64,000 nucleotides of DNA from Lytechinus pictus (taxonomy: Eukaryota > Echinodermata > Echinoidea > Temnopleuroida > Toxopneustidae): assembly GCF_037042905.1 (NCBI RefSeq), contig NC_087246.1:32797001-32861000 (forward strand), read 5' to 3'. Of the stretch, positions 25,801-37,800 are shown in pieces; position 1 is the first letter of the stretch, and each line of letters starts with the position of its first letter. The translations under genes and the position numbers were made by a program. The notes below the pieces were generated by a model that did not search any database, was not told where the DNA came from, and saw only the letters and a list, made by a program, of their open reading frames with translations.

Positions 25801-28800
25801 TAACGAATAACAAGAACAAAACAACGACAAAACAATTTGTATCAGGATGAATTTCCTATCATTTAATATAGACCAACTTGGAGAAATAAGATGTTCATGC
25901 AATTGTCGTATAATCGGAGCAGATGTCGGCGGAGCAAATATCGGCGGAGCAATTGTCGCGGAGCAATTGTCGTATAATCGGAGCAATTTTCGGCGGAGCA
26001 AATATCGGTGGAGCAATTGTCGTATAATCGGAGCAATTTTCGGCGGAGCAAATATCGGTGGAGCAATTGTCGTATAATCGGAGCAATTTTCGGCGGAGCA
26101 AATATCGGCGGAGCAATTGTCGGCGGAGTAATTTTCGGCGGAGCAGATGTCGGCGGAGCAGATGTCGGCGGAGCAAATATCGGCGGAGCAAATATCGGCG
26201 GAGCAAGTGTCGACAGAGCACATATCGGCGGAGCAAGTGTCGACGGAGCAACGGTCGGCGGAGCAATTGTCCGGAGCAATTGTCGGCGGAGCAATTGTCT
26301 TATTTTGCGTAGCAATTGTCGGCGGAGCAGATGTCGGCGGAGCAATTGTCGGGTCACCATATAAATACCCTATATTATTATTATTATTATAAATTGAATG
26401 ATTATTCACTGAATTTAACACACATTTATAGAAGCAGGTGGATGCAAATTGTTTGGATAGAAGAAGTATATAATCCAATGTTTTTCATGGGACTTGCCAA
26501 TATTTCTTGTAGATTCATATTTCAAGACCAAGATTTTCTCAAAAGCTACCAGAATGGAGAACCTCACACTACCTAGATGAGTAAAATGTTGCCAGATACA
26601 ATGTCTTATCAGTTCATTTATATGATGACATACATTATTCTAACACATCATACATGAATGAATGTATCTTATAATTCAGAAATTTTGCCATAAATTTACT
26701 CTGGCTTTATTTGAAAAGTAATATTATTTAATATTTTACTTTCTTCTATGCCCGGTAGTCCATCTATTCCCATTTACCCGTTTACACTATTCACTGTCGA
26801 TCTAGACTTTTACCAGGGACGATCTGGTTGGGATAGGCAACCGGTTCATCCAGTGTAATACTTGAAATATACCCTCTTAATCTCCCCTCACCAGCCCTGA
26901 CCTGCCCATCAAACAGCACCTATGGCAATTGCATCTCCGCCTGTCCCCGCACCTGTTGGGATTACCAAGACCCTGATCGCACCTGTTACGACCTCTGTGT
27001 TGAAGGGTGTGCCTGTGATGAAGGGTTTGTCCTAGAGGATCTTCGGTGTATTCCAGAGAGCGAGTGCGGATGCGTCACAGATGGATTTTATCTCACAGTA
27101 AGATTGTCTTGTTTTAGAAATATCTTCTTTGGGATATAAGATTTCCCCTTAAATAAAAACAGCCTGTGGGCTACTGGAACTGACTGGTCCCTGGACAAAT
27201 ATATCCTAAATTGAGAATTCAGCTGTAAACATGCTGAATTCCTTGCTTCTCTCTTGTGACAGGCATTCTTGAATATTTCATATTATACATCAACCGCACT
27301 TTCAATTAGCTTTTGTTGAAAAAATAACAATATTGTACCATCTATCTTCTTTTAAACTCATCTGTATTGCTTTTAACTTGCAGCTAAGAAAATAGGATAA
27401 TGCTTTAAAAAAATTTGATGGTGGTGATTGCTCACACTCTCATTCTCATATATTTGTCTCTCCCCCGTCTCGTCCCCGTCTCTCTAACTTAACTAGGTTG
27501 GCAGTAATCTTTTGACTCCAGACTGTTCAGAATACTGTGAGTGTAACCCTGGTGGTAGCATCAACTGCACCCAGGTATCCTGCGATCCTAATGCATCTTG
27601 TGGAGTGGTGGATGGGCAGACACGCTGCATATGCAATGCTGGCTACGATTCTGTTGGCTTTGGATTCACCTGCTTCGGTATGCGAATATCTGCATGTCTT
27701 ACATCTCTACATGTAGTAGTGTTCATTGCTTGGTATAACCATAGTTCATGGGTCAGATCAAGCATAAAGATGGGCCAGATAATCTTGCTTTTGACTGGGA
27801 TTAGTGAGGATAAATATGAGGAAACATTGTATGGACAATCTGCAATGTTTCTTGTGTAGTAGGCTAAAAGCTGAAGGAATGTGGTACAGTATGATCACCA
27901 AAGTCAAACTATTGGCCGTAACGCAAAGCTTAGCAGTGATTTTAGAACATTTTTCTACCATTGATTGCATTGACTACTTTGTACAATCAATCGTAAAAAT
28001 CAAGCATACAATTAATCGCTAACCTTTGAGTCACGGGACCCATACGGCACAAAGAGAAAGAGATGACTCTACAGTTGCTCTTATGGCAGTATGTTTCTGT
28101 GTCATTTCATCAAATGTATAGAGCTCAGATTTCAGATTGAATCTCAGTGTTTTGGCTCACCGTTGCTTGAATTAATTTACAAACTAAAGAGTTGCAAAAT
28201 ATTGACAAATTGCAATAAGCACTGACTCAATTAGAAAACTTATTCAAGCAATTCATGCAAATTTTCTGGAACCAAAGTATACTTGAAAATGTAGCCCTTG
28301 TCAAAGTGGAATATTTTTTAAACATATTTTATATGAATATATTTTCTGTACAATTAAGAATATTCATCCATGAACTGTAACCCTTGTCAAAGTTAAATGT
28401 TTTTTTTAAACAAAGTTTATAGGAATATATTTTCTGTACAATTAAGAATATATATCCATGTAAAATAATTTACTAAAGTTCAGAATATTCATATTTACAT
28501 ATTTACATGCAATTCATATTATATTCTATCATTCTGTATAATCATGTCAATTTTATTTAATTTTCACTTGAATTGTACTGTTATATTATTTTGTGAATTT
28601 ATTTTTGTACTTCGAGAAATTGACAAGTGTATTCAATTATCAACGGATACAATAATTGAAATGAAATTATTTTGATGGATTCAGATATCGACGAATGCGA
28701 AAGCAGCCCCTGTGCCAACGGGACCTGTGTTGATGAAGTGGATGGCTATACCTGTGACTGCACGCCAGGCTGGACGGGTAAACTCTGCGCTCAGAAGGAT

Positions 28801-31800
28801 GAATGTTACTCAGACCCCTGTCAAAATGGAGCTACTTGCAGGGATGGTGTGGATAGATTCACATGCGTTTGTGCTCCAGGCTGGACAGATGAATTTTGTG
28901 GAACAGGTGAGTGTTTCTCTTCTTTACACTTTCAATTGAAAATTTATTGAGATGGATATCATTTGCATGTAAAGTGCAAAGTTTCTCTCCTTTTATTTCA
29001 TTTTTAAATGTTGAATATATAGTACAGTGTAGTACAGATAAATTAAAGGACAAGTCCACCCCAACAAAAAGTTGATTTGAACAAATAAAGAAAGATCCAA
29101 GAAGCATAACACTGAAATTTTCATCAAAATCGGATGTAAAATAGGAAAGTTATGACATTTTAAAGTTTTGCTAAATTTCACAAAACAGTTATATGCACAT
29201 CCTGGTCGGTATGCAAATGAGGGGACTGATGAAGTCACTCACTATTTCTTTTGTATTCTATTATATGATATATAAAATATTTTAATTTTCTCCTCATTGG
29301 AAGGTGAAACAAGTTTTCTTCCTCCATGTACATGGGGAATTACAATTGTTCTAACATTTTATGGTTCAGTAAAGCTGGTCATTATTGTCAAATCTGTAAA
29401 AATTGAAATATTGTATAATTCAAACAATACAAAACAAAAGAAATAGTGAGTGAGGGACATCATCGACTCTCTCATTTGCGTGTTGCCAAGTTGTGCATAT
29501 AACTGTTTTGTGAAAAATAAGCGTAACTTTAAAATGTCATAACTTTCTTACTTTACATCCGATTTTGATGAAATTTTCAACGTTCTTGATTTTTCTCTAT
29601 TGATTAAAATCAAATTTTTCTGGGGTGGACTTGACCTTTAACAAAGGTTATTCACCAAGTGAAGTGTTGACATAAAGTGGAATATCACTCAAATATTTGG
29701 TGAAGAAAAGAAAATCAATTTTATACCATTTATGTTCAGCTAAAAGAACCAGTTTGCATGAAAATAAAGTTGCTATCAAGTTGATTTTTAACCAATGAGG
29801 AATACTGTATTTTTGGTTTGGTTTGGTTTTATTTACCGTATAAAAATCACAATTAAACACATTTCACAAGATATTAGATTAAATATGAATATATAAACAT
29901 GCACATAAAAATATACGGATGGATCACTCTATTCAGAGCCATTGATATAATGGCTCTGTTCTTCCTAGAGGTCCAGTCAAGGCAACATGAGAAATAATAT
30001 GACCTATATATATAATGACACATTGATGATAACATGTATTTAACATATTATTAATTAAAAGCAAAAATAAATACTACTAATACTACACAAAAGCGAGTGG
30101 TTAAAAAAAAATAATAATAATAATTAATAATTAGATACAATTACACAATAACAGTCCTAAACCTTCCCTATTCCTAAGGATACCTTAAACCTTACCCCCA
30201 CCCCCCCCCCCCCCCCCCGATCAGCCAAAAGTTTAAAGATCAAAGTTTTCTGTCCATTTATCAAGGTCAGTTTTAAATAAAGTGAGTGTGTTGGGTCTGC
30301 GAAGATTAAGTGGGAGTTCATTATATATTTTCGATCCACGATAAGAGAATGTCCGCTTACAATAGTTGGTCTTAGGTTTTGGCAATACAAGATTTTCAAC
30401 ATTTCTTAGGGCATAAATACTTTCTTTGTGAACGAGATTATTTTGTAAATATTTCGGAGCTAAATCGTGAAAAATCTTATACAACATTACATACATGTGT
30501 TTTTTACGACTAGTTTTCAGGGTTTCCCAATTTAAAAGTTCGTGAATTTGAAATATAGATATGTGAGTGTAGGGACTTATTCTGAGAATTATGCGCCCAG
30601 CCCTATTTTGGAGTTTTTGAAGTTGGTCCAGAAAGATGTTTGGACATGATTGCCATACGGTATCAGCGTAATCAAAATGAGGGAGAATAATTGATTGATA
30701 GATTATATTGAGATAGGACTCGTTTAGTGAGTGCCTTAACCTGCCCAAAAAGCTTACCATTTTCCCTATTTTCTTGATTAGTTCGTTTAGGTGGAGGTTC
30801 CATTTCAATTTGGAGTCAATGATCATCCCTAAATATTTCATATGATTTACCTGATTTATAACATAATGTCCTATTTTCAAGTTCAAGTGACCTTGTTTAT
30901 TAAGCATGGTGTTATTGCCAATCAACATAGATACCGTCTTGTCATAATTGATAAATAGCTTGTTTTCGGACATCCATTTTGAAAGAAAAACTAATTCCCG
31001 ATTAATTACTGATTGAACTGTACTAGGATTTCTATGTGAATAATATATAACTGTATCATCTGCATAAAAATGCAGGTGACAAAATTGAAATACATCGCAC
31101 AGATCGTTTATGTAGATAAGGAACAAAATGGGGCCCAAAATTGAGCCTTGCGGGACGCCGTGGGTTACTACTAACTCGTCAGAATAACAATTATTTATGG
31201 ATGTAAACATCTTTCGATTATGTAGATAATTGTAAAACCATTTGAGCATATGACCATTAACACCTACAGAAGACAATTTCTTTAACAGTATTCGATGATC
31301 AACTAAGTCGAACGCCTTACGGAGGTCAACAAAGAGAGCTCCTGTATATAATCCCTGGTCAGTTGAATGGAGCCATTCATCTGTTACTTTAGAAAGGGCT
31401 GTACATGTGGAGTGCATTGGACGAAAACCGGATTGATAATCCGTTAAAATGTTATTTTCCCTGAGAAATCGAATTAGATTCTTTTGTATAATTTTCTCAA
31501 TAATTTTCGATAAACAGGTCAGTAAAGAGATTGGTCTATAATTATTAGCCACAAGTTTATCTCCTTTCTTATGCAGGGGAATTACCTTTGCAATCTTCCA
31601 TCTGGATGGAAATATCCCTTCGTTAATCGATTTGTTAATTAAATAGGTGACAGGTTTAACAATTTCTAGTGCAAATGTTTTTAATAGGAAAGAATCAATC
31701 CCGTCTACTCCAATTGATTTCTTGTTCTTAAGACCATTGATTTCCTTTAAGACTTCTGATTCAGTGACAATGGGAACAATAAAATTAATATTTGCTGTAT

Positions 31801-34800
31801 TACATGATTCTAATCTATTTAATTCTTCAGAAGTCATACACTCATACTTTCCAGAAATATCACTGTTCAGTTGGTTACCAACGTTTACAAAATGTTCATT
31901 AAAATCATTAGCCAATTCTTTACATTTATCTTCAAAAAATGGAAAATTAGTAACTGATTTAGAATTAGGTAGCAATGATTTCAACACTCTCCAAGATTTC
32001 GTTCTATCTTTGCAGGAACTTAATTTATCAATGTAATATTTCTTTTTTGCTCGTCTTAATTCAAATGTCACTCGATTTCTTAACTGTCTGTACTGTGTCC
32101 AAAAAAGAGCACTTTGTCTTTTTTTAGCTTTTACTTTCATTTTATTACGTTCCTTCATGAGCTTGAAAATAGATTCATTCAACCAAGGCGAGTGTTTTTT
32201 GCGAACTCGTTTCTTTTTCGTCGGCATGTATTTAACAACTATGTCCAGAAAAAGCCTTTCCCATTTATCAACGGCTTTGTCAAGGTCATTAACTCCCTCG
32301 ATTTCAGCCCAATCTTGTTCTCGAAGTTCAGCTTTCATTTTGTCAAAATCTACTTGATGTGATTTTCTAAAGGTTACGTAGTTAATGAATGGATCATTAT
32401 TGGTGTGAGCTTTCCAGATTAAGTAGCTCATTGAATGGTCACTTAGTCCATTATGGAGGACTCCGAATGAATTAACTTTTTCTGGACTAGTTGTCAACAC
32501 ATGATCGATCAAAGAAGAACATTCATGGGTAACTCTAGTATATTCCGTTCTATTAACTTGACACATTCCATATATATCATTAATATCAGAATATTTGCGA
32601 GTATCTCCATTAGTTTGATGTTTCATGATATCATAATTTACATCACCCATTAATATCATTGGAACGTTGAATCCCCCTAAATGGATTAATAAATCTTCAT
32701 AGGAATGAAGTACATTTGTTTTATTTGGCGGTCTATACCAATTTATAAAAATGACAGGTTTGGAATATTTGATGCGAATAAGAATACAGATAATTTCTAA
32801 ATTTTCAGCTGAACTAGGTATACACAGCTTTTCAAATATAATATTTTCATGTATATAAATGCCAACCCCGCCTCCATTTCTGTTTCTATCCTTCCTTACA
32901 ATATTGTAATTTGGTATGTATACTTCACTATCTTTAATCGAGTCATCAAGCCTGGTTTCATTGAGAGCCAGAATATCAATATCGTTCCTACATAATATAT
33001 CACCAATTTCATCGAAGTTCTTTAATAAACTAACCACATTTAATTGAAGAAATTTCAAACCCCTTCCATGTAATTCCCTGAAAGTATTACCAGAATCACT
33101 ATGCTTATTAGCACAAGAAATATTGATACTTTGTTCTTTACTGTTTTGCTCATTATTTGGGTTGACATGAGTCTCACCCAGCTGATGAAAAGGCAAATGT
33201 TCAAATACACAGCGTGGACAAATCCAGTTTATGAAGTGTTCAAATGGATCATTGTATGATTTCTGAGGCACATGGGCACATGAAATATGTATCCATTTAC
33301 AACATTGTGTACATAGCAGACCTTTATGATTTACTTTCACGGATTTTTGGCATATCCCACAAAGATGATCCCTTCCCATTAACAAAAAACAAAACAAAAC
33401 AAAACAAGTAGAAGCTAAAAAGCAAGATGCACTCCAATTTAAAAAGTGCAATGTTACAATCGCGATATATATAGCAACTGGGTTTTTGTATAACTGTTCA
33501 AATATTTTCCAAGTAAAGCAAACGCAAAAATGGGGGTATGGAATTTAAAATGAGATGTGAAAAGTCAAGTTTGAAATATTAAGATAGAGAGGTATATCGC
33601 AGACCTCCCAGGGGAGATAATAAAAACATATAACATATCGTTCATTTCAGTTTTCGTGCTTCGTCAACAGAGCTGATAACTTTTCTGATGGATTTTCCGT
33701 TTGTTGCTGGTAAAGCTACAAGGATACGTCCATCTTGTGACCATGCTGCAGATACCTTTGGTGACATTCGTGCTTCTTTCAGTATCTCGTAGTTTGATGA
33801 GGTTAAGTCTTCCGCAATGGATATACCGGAGTTTTTCAGTCGGCGCCTCACAGCTATTATGGATTGTCTCGCTCGGTAGGTCGCAAATTTCACGATGATT
33901 GGGCGATGACGTGCGTTTTTTCGTTTGGCTTCTGACGTGATCGTGGCCCACGATGTCGGTGTTGAAGTCGACTGTGAAGATGCTTGTCTAATTTGTCTAT
34001 CCGGCGTTGAATTTGCCGTAGACTGCGACGTTCCACTCGCTGGTTCTCTCTTCTGGATCGGTCCGACGCGGTGGCTGCGGTAGATGTCGTCGATGCGCAG
34101 GTCAATGCCGAGCTTTTCTTTGGCAACTTGAAGCATGATCTCATCCGTGTTTTCACCTTTGACTTCGGGTATTCCAAATACTCTTACACAATTCCTCCTC
34201 GAGTACTGTTCAGCATCCTTTGCTTTATTTTGAAGTCGAGTCATCGATTCCTCTTGACTTTCAAGACGTTTCACAAGATTTGCAATTTTTGTATCTTTGT
34301 TTCCATTTTCGATCTCAAGTGCAGTAATTTTGGAATCGTTTGCCTCCGCTAGTGTAGACACTCTGTAGAGTTCTTTCTTGAGTTCTTGAAGTTCTTCTCT
34401 GATTGCTTTTCTCACTGCTTTCTTTATCGTTTCCAAAAGCACCTTATTGTCGTTGGGATAACATATACTTAAACATGGACAAGATGTTTCACTTGCCGGT
34501 TGTGATTGCCGCGTTTGTCTTGAGCCAGCATTTCTCGTCACTTTCTTTTCAGAGGTGCCACGATCTTGCCCTTCCATTCAGAAAGTTTGGCAGAGGGGTG
34601 CAGCAAACAATAGACAGGTACGGGCTTTTGTTCCAGTACACGAAGAGTTGACCAATCGATTAATCCGTCATGGGCTGAGAGGCACAGTGGTTAAAGATTT
34701 CGATGAACGGTTTGAGAGCAATATTCAGCCCGTTATTGCCCGGTTTGAGTGAAGGGCATCACCGTGTAGTGGTTTCCAGATGGCTGGTGCCAAATTGGGT

Positions 34801-37800
34801 CAGCTTTTCAATAAGTAAAGTCAGCAAACTTATATACGAGAAACTTACATTTCACTCCTGGGGGTCCACATTACACAGCTAATCCGAAACTGTTCACATA
34901 TTCACGATGATTTTGAAAATAATGTGCAAAAAGTTCACAATTCCGATGAGGTTTATGTGTATAGCGGTGCACAGCCGGTCGTGATGTTCACTTTGTATGA
35001 AATCAGGACTTGCGTTTTATTTCTTTAAGTTGCATTCAAACATACCCTTTTCTGTGATGTGTAAATTACAAAATAAAATGTCAGTGGGATGTTAGTCATG
35101 ATACTGTCGTGTATCTTTGCACATTATTTGTTAACAACTTTTCTTTTTTTTTTCTTTTTCTAGACATTAATGAATGTGCAGGTGACCCATGTGCCAATGG
35201 TGGAATCTGTATTGATAAACTCGCTGCCTATGAATGTAATTGTACTGTAGGATGGGAAGGCGAAAACTGTGAAATAGGTAAGTCACAACCAAAACTTTAC
35301 TTCTGTTCATGCTAAATGTTGACCTTAATATCCATGCACAAGGTTCTTTTCCCGCTCGTAGGGGCCATTCATGGAAATTTTTAGTAGCCTCTTGTTTTGA
35401 TATCATTTATGTCTTGTTTGTAAGGCATCTGAATTATTTTATAATCGGTTGAAGTGCTACTTGGACATGAGGAAACTGGCTGATGAACTATTGGTTGTGA
35501 ACAGCTCCATTTTATTGACTGTATTTCATGAGGACATTGATTTCCTTTTCTTTATATCATCAATGAAAATTTAAGTATGTTATTGATTATATATTGATGT
35601 TTTTTAAGCTCTGTTCTTAACAGTTCATCTAGTTTCCTGAAAAGATATCAATCATGTAATCATTCAGTTCCATTTCACTTACTGTTTTCCTAAATATATA
35701 AAAACTTTTTATAAATTTGTAATTTTCTTACGATACATTGTTGCAACGATAATGCAATATGACATTTCTTTTACAGCAATGATTTGTTGAAATAGATGTA
35801 CTTATTTATTGTTGATTAATTCAATATTTCATTCCTTCATCCATTCTGTAATTCATTCCTTCATCACTTCTGTAATCATTCTTTCTTTCATTCATTCATT
35901 CATTTATTCATTCATGCATTCATTCATTCATTCATTCACTTTTTCATACATTGATTCATTCTTAAATTGATTGATTCATTCTTTCATTATTGACAGATAT
36001 TAACGAGTGTGCCAGCATTCCATGCTTGAATGGAGGTACTTGCTTTGAATTTATTGGATTCTATCGGTGTTCATGCCCATCTATTTACTCCGGAGATAGA
36101 TGTGAAATAGGCAAGTACCTTACTCTTTTTTGCTGCCCATTGATGTTATCTCTTAATTTAAAAACATTTTATTTTCATAAAGATTACAAGTAAATATACT
36201 TTCTAGTTCCAAAATTTACCATTACAGTGTTTACATGCTGCATCGGCTCGTGATTCAGAACTGCGAATCAGCTTTTTTTCCCCCAACATTTACCATCACC
36301 CCATTCTAGACCCTGTAAACAAACCACTGAGTCTACTAGATACGCATACAATTTCAATTCAATAACTCATAGAATTCACTTCGAATGAAACGCCTGATAT
36401 ATTTGTTTTATATCCTACTTTTAATAATTTATAACTAAAATCTATGCGTTGAGCATGCAAAGTCCTGATGTTTCTTGCGTTGAATTACCTACTTTTCTCC
36501 GAGCCACCGCGCTCAGCGGAACGCAGATTAGTGCCTAGCTGCGCCGACGCATCGCGCTGGACTTGCCCCGGAGAGAGAGCGCGCTAGCCGGCGCGCCGAG
36601 ATATCCAGTTTTGTGAAATAATGACGTCAGAATATTGGTATATCCAAAAATATATCGAGGTCTGACGTCACGCAACATCATAGTTGAAATATATTCGGTC
36701 ACATGATGCTACTTGAACCAATCACTATACAGGATTTACTCTATGTAGGATATAATCATAATTATACTCCATTTGGACAGTTCACGGTAAATGCACCCCC
36801 ATTGGTCGTTATCATGAGTGACCTAGATAGCATGCTCTGCAAGTGAGAATGGAAAAATTAAAGAAATATTTCATGGAATGATGAATTAAGGAAAGAATAC
36901 ATGTAAGGGTTAATCAGTAGAACTCTCAGGGTGTTGAGTACTGTACTATATAATGGGAATAAGAGAAATTACCAATATGGGTGGAAACGATTCCTGTCTT
37001 GATATTTTGCATTCTTTGTTTTAAACTGACTCCTGTCTGCAGATACATCGCCCTGTGCAGAAGACCCTTGCATGAATGGTGGAACGTGTGTTGGGTTGAG
37101 TACGGCAGTCTACAAGTGCAACTGCATTGCTGGTTATGTAGGAGAAAACTGTGAAGTGGGTAAGTGAAATATGCATTGGCGCTTTTATCATATAGTGTAA
37201 ATTATGATTACAATGACACAACAATACAACTACTACACCAAATAGTACTTTTCGTACAATAAATACTGCCACTGCAACAAACAAAACTGCTACTACTGTT
37301 ACTCATTCTACTTCTACTACTGCTACTATTATACTGCTACTACTACTACTCCCACTCCTACATCCACTATACCTTTGTCACAAAGAAGCTTATTAACACC
37401 TTTTTATTGTCACAAAATTTTGGCTATAATTAGCTGTTTACAGTTAGAAAGCTCTTCATTGTGTAGGGTAATTAACACCTATTGCCCCAACACAATAGAG
37501 GCCAGAACTGTCCATCTCCTGTTAGATTTCTTTAGGTCATGCGCAGCCAACCGTGACCCCTGACATGATTATATCATGTGTAAATTACTATGACAAACGA
37601 TGCCTACTTCACCTTCCCTTCCCTGTGGGCATTCGACTGAGACGTCTCTGTGGTTCACTCTGTTTTTTTTTAGTAATCATTTTTCCTGATGAAAGTATTT
37701 TCAATTAACTACCGTAATCTAAATTGACATAACGGATCAGTGCCCACCTATTGTTCCCGCGTTCGTGCATACGGTCCTGGGGATTGGTATAAATTAACTA

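Larger units (their letters stand above)
22311..26358. mobile_element. TU-like foldback transposon (4,048 bp) with 8-bp target duplication
   Basis: Two long inverted arms made of 15-bp tandem repeats (unit TGCTCCGCCGACAAT) lie at 22319-22722 and, reversed, at 25895-26350. The outer ends match in register: GGT, then five variable bases, then GACAATTGCTCC on both. ATATAAAT is found immediately outside each end (22303-22310 and 26359-26366), an 8-bp target duplication. Known: sea-urchin TU elements are foldback transposons with 15-bp repeats in the outer arms. No transposase frame is visible in the centre, so it is non-autonomous. Confidence 0.88.
22056..26390 (+). mobile_element. tRNA-derived SINE, split by a foldback element
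   Basis: The left part (22056-22310) starts with a tRNA-like head: GGCCCAGTGGATAAG, loop CTTTGAA and B box GGTTCGAATCCC. It reaches the tail sequence CGCAATATAAAT. The right part (26359-26390) repeats ATATAAAT and continues with ACCCTATATTATTATTATT. This is the usual SINE tail, as in the intact copy at 60372-60723. The SINE was therefore present first and was cut in its tail by the foldback element. Confidence 0.83.
29810..34980 (-). mobile_element. Full-length CR1/L2-type LINE, both ORFs open
   Basis: This is a non-LTR retrotransposon on the strand opposite to the host gene. Reading on the minus strand: a 5-prime region (about 34980-34578), ORF1 (34577-33642), a 190-bp spacer, ORF2 (33451-30233), and a 3-prime region with a C/G homopolymer (about 30197-30218). 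It ends near 29810 in a short AAACC-type tandem tail. The outer 5-prime border is a guess from the change in base composition. Intact frames suggest a young insertion. Confidence 0.85.

Noticed and set aside
22319-26350. Regularly spaced repeats that could suggest a CRISPR array
   Set aside because: The units are contiguous 15-mers without spacers, in inverted arms, in a eukaryotic intron.
22248-26478. Open frames with repeated short peptides (for example CSADICSAD)
   Set aside because: The 15-bp units of the foldback arms keep every frame open. The peptides are by-products of the tandem repeat, and the two arms give the same peptides on opposite strands.
31647-34752. Plus-strand frames inside the LINE
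   Set aside because: They are shadows of ORF1 and ORF2 on the opposite strand and have no recognisable domains.
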